DNA of 5,142 bases from positions 1 through 5,142 of the forward strand of contig JAGHEC010000316.1 in the NCBI GenBank assembly GCA_021159525.1. The letters are read 5' to 3'. Each line of letters begins with the position of its first letter. The first letter of the stretch is position 1. The notes under the pieces were generated by a model that did not search any database, had not been told where the DNA came from, and saw only the letters and a program-made list of their open reading frames with translations. This stretch comes from Deltaproteobacteria bacterium. Its GTDB lineage: Bacteria; Desulfobacterota; DSM-4660; Desulfatiglandales; Desulfatiglandaceae. Below are positions 1-5,142 of the stretch, one piece after another. The position numbers and the translations under genes are program-made.

Positions 1-29
1 AGCCTGCCCGCCATTGCCTTGTTACCCAT
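1..29 (-). CDS. Start of a short unrecognised reading frame (partial, runs off the window)
   Basis: On the minus strand an ATG at 29-27 is preceded by a strong Shine-Dalgarno AAGGAGG (34-40) with a 4-base spacer. The visible codons read MGNKAMAGR before the window edge. I do not recognise the protein. The same nine codons recur at the far end of the window (5125 to 5099), except that there the ATG is ATC and the Shine-Dalgarno is broken. The frame could therefore be the head of a real gene that was copied, or a dispersed repeat that happens to carry a translation start. In the other copy the frame ends after 25 codons, so the product may be only a short peptide. It lies 198 bases downstream of the MEMO-family stop on the same strand. 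Sequence to the left of the window would settle its length. Confidence 0.4.
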
Positions 30-33
30 GTTA

Positions 34-40
34 CCTCCTT
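34..40 (-). promoter_or_regulatory. Shine-Dalgarno of the partial frame starting at 29
   Basis: AAGGAGG on the minus strand, 4 bases before the ATG at 29-27. It matches the 16S rRNA anti-Shine-Dalgarno core fully. The homologous bases at the right end of the window read AAGGAAA, so the site is intact in only one of the two repeat copies. Confidence 0.5.
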
Positions 41-100
41 CTGCCATCGCAGATCCACGGGACGAAAGTCTTGGCAAGAACGCTCAATTGGCCTTGGCAG

Positions 101-115
101 GCGGGTGTCCCCCGC
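101..115. repeat. Short GC hairpin
   Basis: GCGGG (101-105) pairs perfectly with CCCGC (111-115) around a 5-base loop. It overlaps the start of the inverted repeat segment at 108-135. There is no T-tract after it on either strand, so it is not a classical intrinsic terminator. It could still be an RNA end for the MEMO transcript. Confidence 0.35.
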
Positions 116-135
116 AGATAAGTCACTGAAGAGAC
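108..135 (+). repeat. Inverted dispersed repeat, left copy
   Basis: TCCCCC, three variable bases, then GATAAGTCAC, one extra T, then GAAGAGAC. The same series is read on the minus strand from 5059 to 5033 without the extra T, giving about 25 of 28 matching positions. The two copies are thus inverted relative to each other, although the neighbouring 45-base repeats are in direct orientation. In the right copy this segment lies just downstream of the short frame. In the left region it faces the other way, which points to a rearranged or separately inserted piece of the same repeat family. Confidence 0.7.
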
Positions 136-137
136 CG

Positions 138-152
138 GCCCGGAGGCCCGGA
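138..152. repeat. GC-rich 15-mer, copy 1
   Basis: GCCCGGAGGCCCGGA, itself nearly a tandem of GCCCGGAG. The identical 15-mer occurs at 1266-1280. Each copy sits in an intergenic region beside another dispersed repeat. It can fold weakly on itself because GGCC and CCGG are self-complementary. Confidence 0.6.
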
Positions 153-227
153 AGGGAGATCTCAAGCCCCCGTGAACGGTTAACCTGAAGGTTTAAAGGT
201 TCGGGGTTCGGCGCGCTGTACGCTATG

Positions 228-1205
228 CTATTCGGGGACGGCAAAGACTACGGCCCCGTAGCCCACCACCCAGCGGCCCCGGCTTTCCGGGAAATCGTCT
301 CCACTGTTGCGGTAGATAAGGACCGTCCCCTTCCTGCACCCCTTACGTTCGGAAAAGCGCATGGCCGCCAGGACCGGCCCTATCCCGCAAAAGGTCTGCC
401 GTGAATAGTCCCACTCCCTCCGGATGCCCTCGTAATCCATGGCCGCCACGCGCTTCAGGCTCTGCTTGTCCGTGCGGGTCACCAGGCTGTAATCCGGGTC
501 ATGAAGCATGTCGCTGCTGGCAATAACCAAGATTCTTTTCGTTTTGGACAGGGCCTCCAAGGCGTCCACCAGATCGTCCAGAGTGCGGGGATCGTGGTCC
601 CCCACCAGCCCTACGATGATGGGCACATGGGGAAGGGCCGCCTGGACAAATGGGATCTCGTTTTCAGCCGAATGTTCGCCCGCATGGGGTCGGTAATCCA
701 GGTAAATGCGGGGGCTCGCCGCGGCCAGGGCCGCTGTCGCCTCTTTGTCGATCGATGCATCCCCTATGGGGGTCCTCAGGGCATCGCCGTCCATGAGCGC
801 TACCCCCTGAAAACCGCCCCGGTGACTGATGCCGAGTACCACCACCGCGTCCGGTCGGCCGCGGGTATCGGCGTTGTCCCTGATGGCCCGAAAGGTGTGC
901 CCTGCCACTTTCCCGGAATAGATATACCCTGCATGGGGCGCGATGCCGGCAACAATCCTGCCCTCCGCCTTCTCCACGCGGGCGCTGTTCATGTACCTTT
1001 CCACCATCTGCGCAAGTTCCTGGCGGGTCCCTGGGAACCACCGGCCTGCCCCCAGGGCCTCTCTTATCGTCACTTGAGATCCCTTGGTCATTTCTCCCTC
1101 CTTGGCGGCCCACAAAGCCGCGGCAAAACAGGTCCCTAAAAGGCACACCATCCCCGTCCACAGGAGACGGCATGCACCAGTTGGCCTAAAAAAGATCCGG
1201 TCCAT
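228..1205 (-). CDS. MEMO-family protein (AmmeMemoRadiSam system protein B type), with N-terminal export signal
   Basis: The 325-residue product belongs to the MEMO family, which shares a fold with class III extradiol dioxygenases (LigB type). The bacterial biochemical role is not established. Family motifs appear in order: the N-terminal block REALGAGRWFPG (48-59), APHAGYIYSG with H91 (89-98), SHRGG with H128 (127-131), TPIGDASID (145-153), EHSAENEIPF with H178 (177-186) and SSDMLH with H235 (230-235). The histidines correspond to the metal-site histidines of human MEMO1. The position of the human ligand cysteine is L234 here, as is usual for a non-Cys residue in prokaryotes. Residues 14-34 form a hydrophobic stretch after a basic head, resembling a signal peptide or membrane anchor. 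It ends just before the conserved domain. The LGTC segment is not a canonical lipobox. The start at 1205 has GAGG eight bases upstream. A second ATG at 1091 has an even better site and would give a cytoplasmic 287-residue form. AMMECR1-like and radical SAM partners are not in the window. Confidence 0.9.
   Translation of the reverse strand: MDRIFFRPTGACRLLWTGMVCLLGTCFAAALWAAKEGEMTKGSQVTIREALGAGRWFPGTRQELAQMVERYMNSARVEKAEGRIVAGIAPHAGYIYSGKVAGHTFRAIRDNADTRGRPDAVVVLGISHRGGFQGVALMDGDALRTPIGDASIDKEATAALAAASPRIYLDYRPHAGEHSAENEIPFVQAALPHVPIIVGLVGDHDPRTLDDLVDALEALSKTKRILVIASSDMLHDPDYSLVTRTDKQSLKRVAAMDYEGIRREWDYSRQTFCGIGPVLAAMRFSERKGCRKGTVLIYRNSGDDFPESRGRWVVGYGAVVFAVPE
1097..1103 (-). promoter_or_regulatory. 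Internal Shine-Dalgarno before Met39 of the MEMO-family gene
   Basis: AAGGAGG on the minus strand, 5 bases before an in-frame ATG at 1091-1089. It lies within the codons for K35-E36-G37-E38. It is a stronger match than the GAGG serving the upstream ATG at 1205. Translation from here would remove the whole hydrophobic leader and keep the complete MEMO domain. This site decides whether the protein is cytoplasmic, exported, or made in both forms. Confidence 0.55.
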
Positions 1206-1231
1206 ATAGGATGCCTCGTTGCTGGTTCGTT

Positions 1232-1252
1232 GGGTTATTGCGGTAATAGCCC
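1232..1252. repeat. Imperfect palindrome upstream of the MEMO-family gene
   Basis: GGGTTATTG (1232-1240) and TAATAGCCC (1244-1252) flank a 3-base centre. Seven of nine positions are complementary and the other two are G:T in the plus-strand reading. It ends 27 bases before the MEMO ATG and overlaps the AT-rich repeat. It could be a regulator binding site or a leader stem-loop. The other copy of the AT-rich repeat does not have the left arm. Confidence 0.3.
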
Positions 1253-1266
1253 AATAAATAGGGCAG
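1244..1266 (-). repeat. AT-rich dispersed repeat, copy upstream of the MEMO-family gene
   Basis: Read on the minus strand: TGCCC, TATTTATTG, G, GCTATTAC. It matches 4974-4997 with one substitution and one single-base gap. Both copies lie upstream of a gene and point the same way as the gene. Here it is about 40 bases from the MEMO start. Similarity may continue weakly on the far side (GCCTCC in both). Confidence 0.65.
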
Positions 1267-1280
1267 CCCGGAGGCCCGGA
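1266..1280. repeat. GC-rich 15-mer, copy 2
   Basis: Identical to 138-152. It abuts the AT-rich repeat and enters the base of the 1276-1306 stem-loop. Confidence 0.6.
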
Positions 1281-1306
1281 GCGGAAGAAAAATTCTTCTG
1301 CCCCGG
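1276..1306 (-). terminator. Possible stem-loop terminator after dnaE (no T-tract)
   Basis: CCGG at 1276-1279 pairs with CCGG at 1303-1306, and GCGGAAGAA (1281-1289) pairs with TTCTTCTGC (1293-1301) around an AAA loop. A mismatch at 1280/1302 separates the two stems. It starts about 50 bases after the dnaE stop. In the minus-strand RNA there is an extra A:C mismatch at 1283/1299, which is G:T on the plus strand. No run of T follows, so it is not a standard intrinsic terminator. It may act as a 3' end-protecting stem or be part of the local repeats. Confidence 0.3.
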
Positions 1307-1355
1307 CACTAGGTTCGCAGTTATCCCCCTAATTATTGAGGTGATACATCCTTCT

Positions 1356-4300
1356 TTATACGAGTTCCCATGCCTGATATCCTAAGAGTTCCTCCATCTC
1401 GGTCAAAAGGGCCCGGCAAGGGAGCACATTAAATCGACCGTGCGCGGATATCATCAGGGGATCGCCCCCGGGCGCCTCGATTTTGAACAGAAGCCGACTC
1501 CGGCCCGGGTATTTGAAGACGATATCCCGCAGCTCTTCCAGGGTCTTCCTGGATGTCTTGGCGTTTTCGAGTGTTACCAGAATGGCCTTTGCCGAACTCA
1601 GGCGAACATCGTTTAGTCTTACGATCTCCTTTGCAATGACCTTGGCTGCGCTCTCGCTGATCTCCGCGGTTCCGGTAATGAGGAGGGGATCGTCGCCTTT
1701 GAGCAGGGGGGAGGCGGATGTGAACAGGTCTGGAAAGACGACCACCTCGATGGAACCGGTCAGGTCTTCCATCTGAATTACAGCCATCTTGTCGTTCCGC
1801 TTGGTGCGCTTGATCTTGAGACTTTCCACAACGCCTGCGATCTTGACCTGGGCCTTGTCCTTGCTGGCGGGAAGGTCCTGAATCTGGCAGACGCCAAACC
1901 TGTTGATCTCGTCCTTGAAGCTGTCCAACGGATGCCCGGTGATGTAAAAGCCGAGGCCCTCCTTTTCCCGTCTCAGGCGCTCCGCCTTGGACCATTCCGG
2001 GATGTCCGGGAGGTCGACCAACCCGCCGGGCCCGTTTTGAAGACCCAGCGACCCGAAGATGGTAAGCTGGTTGGGGTTGTGGTTGGGTCCGCAGATCCGA
2101 AGGGCGTCGTCGAGCCCGGCAAAGAGCCGCGATCGGTATTCCCCGGTAAAATCAAAGGCCCCGCACTGGATCAGGCCTTCCAGGACCCGCCGGTTGACCT
2201 TGGCGCCGTCCACCCGCCTGCAGAACTCGAGAAGATCTGCAAATGGCCCGTGCCGCTCCCTCTCGTCGATTATCAGCTCTACGGCCTTCATGCCTACATT
2301 CTTGACTGCGGCCAGGCCGAAGCGGATCTTTCCGTCCACTACGGAAAAGTCGGCTTGGCTCTCATTCACATCCGGGGGAAGGATCTCGATCCCCATGGCC
2401 CGGCATTCGGCGATGTTTTTGATGGTCTTGTCCTGGCTTCCCATATCCTGGGTCAAAAGCGCCGCCATGAACTGGACCGGGTAATGGGCCTTGAGATAGG
2501 CGGTCTGATAGGCGATCATGGCATAGGCTGCGGAATGGGACTTGTTGAACCCGTAGCCCCCGAACTTGTCGATGAGGCCGAAGAGCTTTTCGGCCATCTG
2601 CCGGGCCACTCCGTTTGCCACGGCCCCTTCCACGAACTTGGTCCTGTGCTTGGCCATCAATTCAGGTTTCTTCTTCCCCACGGCCTTGCGAAGCTCGTCC
2701 GCCTCTCCCATGGTGTACCCGGCCACGACCTGGGCGATCTTCATGACCTGTTCCTGATACAGGATAACGCCGTAGGTCTCCTTGAGGATCGGTTCAAGAG
2801 ACGGCAGAAAATATTTGATCCTGCCGTTTCCATGCTTGCCGTTGATAAAGTCGTCGATCATGTTGCTCCCCAACGGACCCGGACGGTAGAGGGCCATGAG
2901 AGCAATCATGTCTTCAAAGACCTCGGGCCTGAGCCTCCGCAGGAGGTCTTTCATGCCTGAACTCTCCAACTGAAACACGCCGGTGGTCTTTCCTTCCGAG
3001 CAGAGCTGGTAAGGGGCTTTGTCCTGGAGGGAGATCTTGCCGAGATCGATGGTCTGACCTGTGGTCTTTTCAATGAGTTTGAGGGTCTCCTTAATCACTG
3101 TGAGGGTCTTGAGGCCCAGGAAATCGAATTTGATGAGGCCCAGCTTTTCAATCCGCTCCATGGTGTACTGGGCCATAATCTCACCCTTGTGGCCTCGGTA
3201 GAGGGGCAGGTAATCCACTAACGGGCGGTCTGCAATCACCACGCCGCAGGCATGGGTGGATGCATGCCGGGCCAGGCCCTCCAGGGCACGGGAAATCTCC
3301 AGGAGCTTTTTGCCCTGTCCGCCGGCCTCCTCCAGGCTCTTCAGTTCAGGCTCATTCCGGATGGCGTCATCCAGACGGACCCCCGGTCCTTCCGGGACCA
3401 ACTTGGCAATCCGGTCCACCTCGCTCAGGGGAATGTTGAGACTGCGGCCTACATCCCGAATCACCGCGCGGGCCTTCATGGTTCCGAACGTGATGATCTG
3501 ACTGACGTTTTCCCGGCCGTATTTTTCGGCCACATAGCGAATGACCTGATCCCGGCCGTTGATGCAGAAATCGATGTCGATATCCGGCATGCTGATCCGG
3601 GCGGGATTGAGGAACCGCTCAAAGAGAAGGCCGTATTTGATAGGATCGATATTGGTGATGTTTAGACAGTAAGCCGTCAGCGATCCGGCCGCAGATCCCC
3701 GGCCGGGACCGACGGCAATATCGTGTTGATGGGCGTATTCAATAAAATCCGTTACAATGAGAAAATAGCCGGCAAAACCCATTTTGAGTATTACCGAGAG
3801 TTCAAATTCCAGACGCTCCCGGTATTCGGTCCGGACTGCATCGGAAAGAGGTCCCTCTTCCGCCTCCTTTTCAACCAGTCGTTGCTTCAGTCCTTCCCTG
3901 GCCTTCTGTATCAGCATCTCGTCAAGGCCCTGCCCTGTTTCGGCCCGAAATACGGGGAACTTGTACTGACCGAAGCTCATCTCGAAGTTGCATCGCCGGG
4001 CCACCTCGACCGTGTTGTCAAGCGCGTCCTCGAACCCTTTCAGAGCCTCCTCCATTTCGGGCCGGGATTTGAAGTAAAATTCGTCTGAGGAAAACCTGAG
4101 CCTTTTTTCATCATCCACCGACTTGCCGGTCTGAATGCAGAGGAGCACGTCGTGGGCCTCTGCGTCCTCCCGATTCAGGTAATGGCAGTCGTTGGCGCCC
4201 ACGAGCGGGATAGACAGATCGTTGGAGATCTCCCTCAGCATCCGGTTAACCCGTTTTTGGTCAGCAAGCTTGTTGGCCTGGACCTCGAGATAAAACCGCC

Positions 4301-4814
4301 CGTCAAAGATGGATGCCAGTTCCCGCGCCTTTTCCCGGGCCGCGTCCATGTGCCCGGCCAGGGCCAGGTAGGGCACGATTCCCTTGAGACACCCGGAGAG
4401 GGCGATGAGCCCGGCATTGTATTTGCGGAGGAGTTCCGTGTCCACCCGGGGATGATAATAAAAGCCTTCCAAGTGCCCGAGGGTGACCAGGGCGCTCAGG
4501 TTCCGGTACCCTTGCTCGTTTTGGACCAGGAGGGTCAGGTGGTGGGCTGTGGGACCCCCGCCCGGCGCAGGGGACCGGTCCCGCCGATCCCCTGGCGCGA
4601 CGTAGACCTCGCACCCTATGATCGGCCTGATCCCCGCCTTCACGGCCTGATCGTAGAATTGGACTGCCCCGAACATGTTGCCGTGATCCGTGATGGCCAC
4701 GCTTTCCATACCCAGTTCCCGGGCCTTTTCCAGCATGCGGTCGATCCGGATGGCCCCGTCCAGGAGACTGAACTCCGTATGCACATGGAGATGTACAAAT
4801 CCTTTTTCTGACAC
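1356..4814 (-). CDS. dnaE: DNA polymerase III subunit alpha (replicative DNA polymerase)
   Basis: The 1152-residue product is the catalytic subunit of the chromosomal replicase and extends DNA from primers at the fork. Its length fits the DnaE1 family (E. coli 1160). The N-terminal PHP domain (about 5-215) keeps the metal-binding pattern: HLHVHTEFSLLDG with H10, H12 and D19, TDHG with H44, GCEV with E69, H91 or H92, GCLKG with C142, and NDCHY with D209 and H211. The polymerase core has GPGRGSAAGSL (369-379), MPDIDIDFC with catalytic D413 and D415 (409-417), and KFDFLGLKTLTV with D564 (562-573). FGGYGFNKSHSAAYA (751-765), a helix-hairpin-helix region (about 830-900), the probable clamp-binding motif QLTIF (916-920) and an OB fold (about 988-1070) follow. 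The C-terminal part should bind tau. I see no intein or frameshift. The start is GTG at 4814, seven bases after a modest AAAGG. No upstream in-frame start fits better. The stop is TAA at 1356. Confidence 0.98.
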   Translation of the reverse strand: MSEKGFVHLHVHTEFSLLDGAIRIDRMLEKARELGMESVAITDHGNMFGAVQFYDQAVKAGIRPIIGCEVYVAPGDRRDRSPAPGGGPTAHHLTLLVQNEQGYRNLSALVTLGHLEGFYYHPRVDTELLRKYNAGLIALSGCLKGIVPYLALAGHMDAAREKARELASIFDGRFYLEVQANKLADQKRVNRMLREISNDLSIPLVGANDCHYLNREDAEAHDVLLCIQTGKSVDDEKRLRFSSDEFYFKSRPEMEEALKGFEDALDNTVEVARRCNFEMSFGQYKFPVFRAETGQGLDEMLIQKAREGLKQRLVEKEAEEGPLSDAVRTEYRERLEFELSVILKMGFAGYFLIVTDFIEYAHQHDIAVGPGRGSAAGSLTAYCLNITNIDPIKYGLLFERFLNPARISMPDIDIDFCINGRDQVIRYVAEKYGRENVSQIITFGTMKARAVIRDVGRSLNIPLSEVDRIAKLVPEGPGVRLDDAIRNEPELKSLEEAGGQGKKLLEISRALEGLARHASTHACGVVIADRPLVDYLPLYRGHKGEIMAQYTMERIEKLGLIKFDFLGLKTLTVIKETLKLIEKTTGQTIDLGKISLQDKAPYQLCSEGKTTGVFQLESSGMKDLLRRLRPEVFEDMIALMALYRPGPLGSNMIDDFINGKHGNGRIKYFLPSLEPILKETYGVILYQEQVMKIAQVVAGYTMGEADELRKAVGKKKPELMAKHRTKFVEGAVANGVARQMAEKLFGLIDKFGGYGFNKSHSAAYAMIAYQTAYLKAHYPVQFMAALLTQDMGSQDKTIKNIAECRAMGIEILPPDVNESQADFSVVDGKIRFGLAAVKNVGMKAVELIIDERERHGPFADLLEFCRRVDGAKVNRRVLEGLIQCGAFDFTGEYRSRLFAGLDDALRICGPNHNPNQLTIFGSLGLQNGPGGLVDLPDIPEWSKAERLRREKEGLGFYITGHPLDSFKDEINRFGVCQIQDLPASKDKAQVKIAGVVESLKIKRTKRNDKMAVIQMEDLTGSIEVVVFPDLFTSASPLLKGDDPLLITGTAEISESAAKVIAKEIVRLNDVRLSSAKAILVTLENAKTSRKTLEELRDIVFKYPGRSRLLFKIEAPGGDPLMISAHGRFNVLPCRALLTEMEELLGYQAWELV

Positions 4815-4973
4815 GATGGCGCCTTTCTGGATTGCCGGATGGAGGATATCCGAGCCTGGATGCTCTTTGATATCCGGTGATATAGGACAAAAACGCCGCG
4901 GGTTGGGCGAGCGATTCTGAACTGCGCGAAAGTTTACCGTGTGAACACGCCCACCTGGGTGTAAAAAATTATG
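4815..4973. other. dnaE leader region
   Basis: No gene is supported. The modest ribosome binding site AAAGG lies just before the GTG start of dnaE. GATATCCG occurs twice in direct orientation, at 4845-4852 and 4869-4876, 24 bases apart. An imperfect palindrome CGTGT-GA-ACACG lies at 4938-4949 and a small one CACC-TG-GGTG at 4952-4961. Any of these could be a protein-binding site, but none matches an operator I recognise. An A-run at 4963-4968 borders the AT-rich repeat. Confidence 0.45.
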
Positions 4974-4997
4974 TAATAGCTCAATAAATAGGGGCAG
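4974..4997 (-). repeat. AT-rich dispersed repeat, copy upstream of dnaE
   Basis: Read on the minus strand: TGCCCC, TATTTATTG, A, GCTATTAC. It matches 1244-1266 with one substitution and one gap. It is about 160 bases upstream of the dnaE GTG, compared with about 40 for the MEMO copy. It is continuous with the larger repeat unit that extends to the right end of the window. Confidence 0.65.
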
Positions 4998-5032
4998 GAG
5001 GCTTTTTCTGACGCGACTGCCGGGAGGGTGCC

Positions 5033-5059
5033 GTCTCTTCGTGACTTATCAGTGGGGGA
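5033..5059 (-). repeat. Inverted dispersed repeat, right copy
   Basis: On the minus strand this reads TCCCCC, ACT, GATAAGTCAC, GAAGAGAC, the counterpart of 108-135 on the plus strand. It covers the TGA stop of the decayed short frame and the bases just after it. Confidence 0.7.
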
Positions 5060-5061
5060 AG

Positions 5062-5089
5062 CCGCAGCTCGACGAAGTCGAGAATGCGG
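5062..5089. repeat. Two-part hairpin inside the right repeat unit
   Basis: CTCGAC (5068-5073) and GTCGAG (5077-5082) form a perfect 6-bp stem with a GAA loop. CCGCA (5062-5066) and TGCGG (5085-5089) add 5 more pairs after a 1-by-2 internal loop. It lies between the head (5098-5142) and the tail (5033-5059) of the repeat unit. The lack of a following T-tract argues against a terminator. Confidence 0.55.
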
Positions 5090-5097
5090 AGGGCGCA

Positions 5098-5142
5098 AGC
5101 CTGCCCGCCATTGCCTTGTTACCGATGTTATTTCCTTCTGCC
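5098..5142 (-). repeat. Direct repeat, right copy (start signals lost)
   Basis: Matches 1-45 at 42 of 45 bases. The three differences are two bases in the ribosome binding site and one in the start codon. It runs to the window edge, so any further upstream similarity cannot be seen. Confidence 0.85.

Larger units (their letters stand above)
1..45 (-). repeat. Direct repeat, left copy (intact start signals)
   Basis: These 45 bases match 5098-5142 at 42 positions, in the same orientation and about 5.1 kb apart. The repeat begins at GGCAGAAGG on the minus strand and contains the ribosome binding site, ATG and first codons of the short frame. It reaches the window edge, so its full length on this side is unknown. 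Confidence 0.85.
46..227. other. Intergenic region downstream of the MEMO-family gene
   Basis: No gene is supported here. It contains a hairpin (101-115), a segment that recurs inverted at 5033-5059 (108-135), a GC-rich 15-mer that recurs at 1266-1280 (138-152), and a small imperfect tandem of 8-mers just after the MEMO stop (188-211, of the type AAGGTTTA, AAGGTTCG, then GGGTTCGG). The last part includes a perfect double GGTTCGG (198-211). I see no classical terminator with a T-tract after the MEMO gene. Confidence 0.6.
1206..1355. other. Spacer between dnaE and the MEMO-family gene
   Basis: This 150-base region has no supported gene. It holds an imperfect stem-loop near the dnaE end (1276-1306), the second copy of the GC-rich 15-mer (1266-1280), an AT-rich repeat shared with the dnaE upstream region (1244-1266), and an imperfect palindrome (1232-1252). 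The MEMO ribosome binding site GAGG lies at 1214-1217. I found no convincing sigma-70 promoter pair, so where the MEMO transcript starts is undecided. Confidence 0.6.
5051..5142 (-). pseudogene. Decayed copy of the short frame in the right repeat
   Basis: From 5125 the minus strand reads IGNKAMAGRL and stops at a TGA at 5051-5049 after 25 codons. The first ten residues match the frame starting at 29 as far as that one is visible, but the initiator is ATC and the Shine-Dalgarno reads AAGGAAA. A translation start is therefore lost. The reading frame itself has no internal stop before the TGA. It may be a dead gene copy, or a repeat unit whose left relative gained start signals. It lies upstream of dnaE on the same strand. 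Confidence 0.35.

Noticed and set aside
501..1139. Plus-strand reading frame of 212 codons opposite the MEMO gene
   Set aside because: It is antisense to conserved MEMO motifs and its own translation has no family character.
1241..1355. Small open frame in the dnaE-MEMO spacer
   Set aside because: It has only a GTG without a ribosome binding site and passes through the stem-loop and repeats; no protein character is visible.
1932..2960. Long plus-strand reading frame of 342 codons opposite dnaE
   Set aside because: It lies wholly antisense to conserved dnaE polymerase sequence and has no recognisable domain. It is explained by the codon bias of dnaE on the other strand.
4802..4815. CTTTTTCTGAC shared by 4802-4815 and 5002-5015
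   Set aside because: The match is short and low in complexity, and one copy is the dnaE start itself. Chance similarity is the simpler explanation.
4303..4890. Minus-strand frame of 195 codons overlapping the dnaE start
   Set aside because: It is rich in Pro, Arg and Gly, as expected of an off-frame reading of GC-rich coding DNA, and overlaps the conserved PHP domain.
4968..4973. CATAAT on the minus strand as a -10 box for dnaE
   Set aside because: No acceptable -35 sequence lies 16 to 18 bases upstream; the bases there are GC-rich.
1..5142. Window as a circular molecule with overlapping ends
   Set aside because: The two ends match over 45 bases but with three differences, so they are two copies of a repeat rather than a sequencing overlap.

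Overview
The window holds two complete protein genes on the minus strand, with repeat-bearing intergenic DNA at both ends and between them. In the direction of transcription the order is an upstream repeat region (5142 to 4815), dnaE (4814 to 1356), a 150-base spacer, a MEMO-family gene (1205 to 228), and a second repeat region in which another short minus-strand reading frame starts at 29 and leaves the window. The DNA is fairly GC-rich. The DnaE protein is of the long DnaE1 type with an intact PHP domain. That, with a MEMO-family gene of the AmmeMemoRadiSam type, suggests a Gram-negative anaerobe such as a sulfate-reducing or syntrophic Desulfobacterota (former Deltaproteobacteria). The lineage is inferred from protein style, not from a search.

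Region by region: 1-227 carries the start of a small reading frame with a strong ribosome binding site, a GC hairpin, and pieces of repeats found elsewhere in the window. 228-1205 is the MEMO-family gene, with an N-terminal export signal and a second, very well placed internal start. 1206-1355 has two imperfect stem-loops and an AT-rich repeat. 1356-4814 is dnaE, the replicative polymerase subunit. 4815-5142 contains the dnaE leader, a second copy of the AT-rich repeat, and a decayed copy of the same short frame that begins at 29.

The two proteins have no known shared pathway. DnaE copies the chromosome. The MEMO protein belongs to a conserved three-part family (AMMECR1-like, MEMO-like, radical SAM) of unclear biochemical role, and its usual partners are not in the window. 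The 150-base gap and the stem-loop after dnaE argue for separate transcription, but read-through is possible.

The least ordinary signal is the set of dispersed repeats. A 45-base direct repeat stands at the two ends of the window (42 of 45 identical), and the three differences fall in the ribosome binding site and start codon of the encoded frame. A 28-base segment recurs in inverted orientation, and about 25 bases of AT-rich sequence lie upstream of both genes in the same orientation. No CRISPR array, tRNA, rRNA, insertion sequence or transposase is visible.
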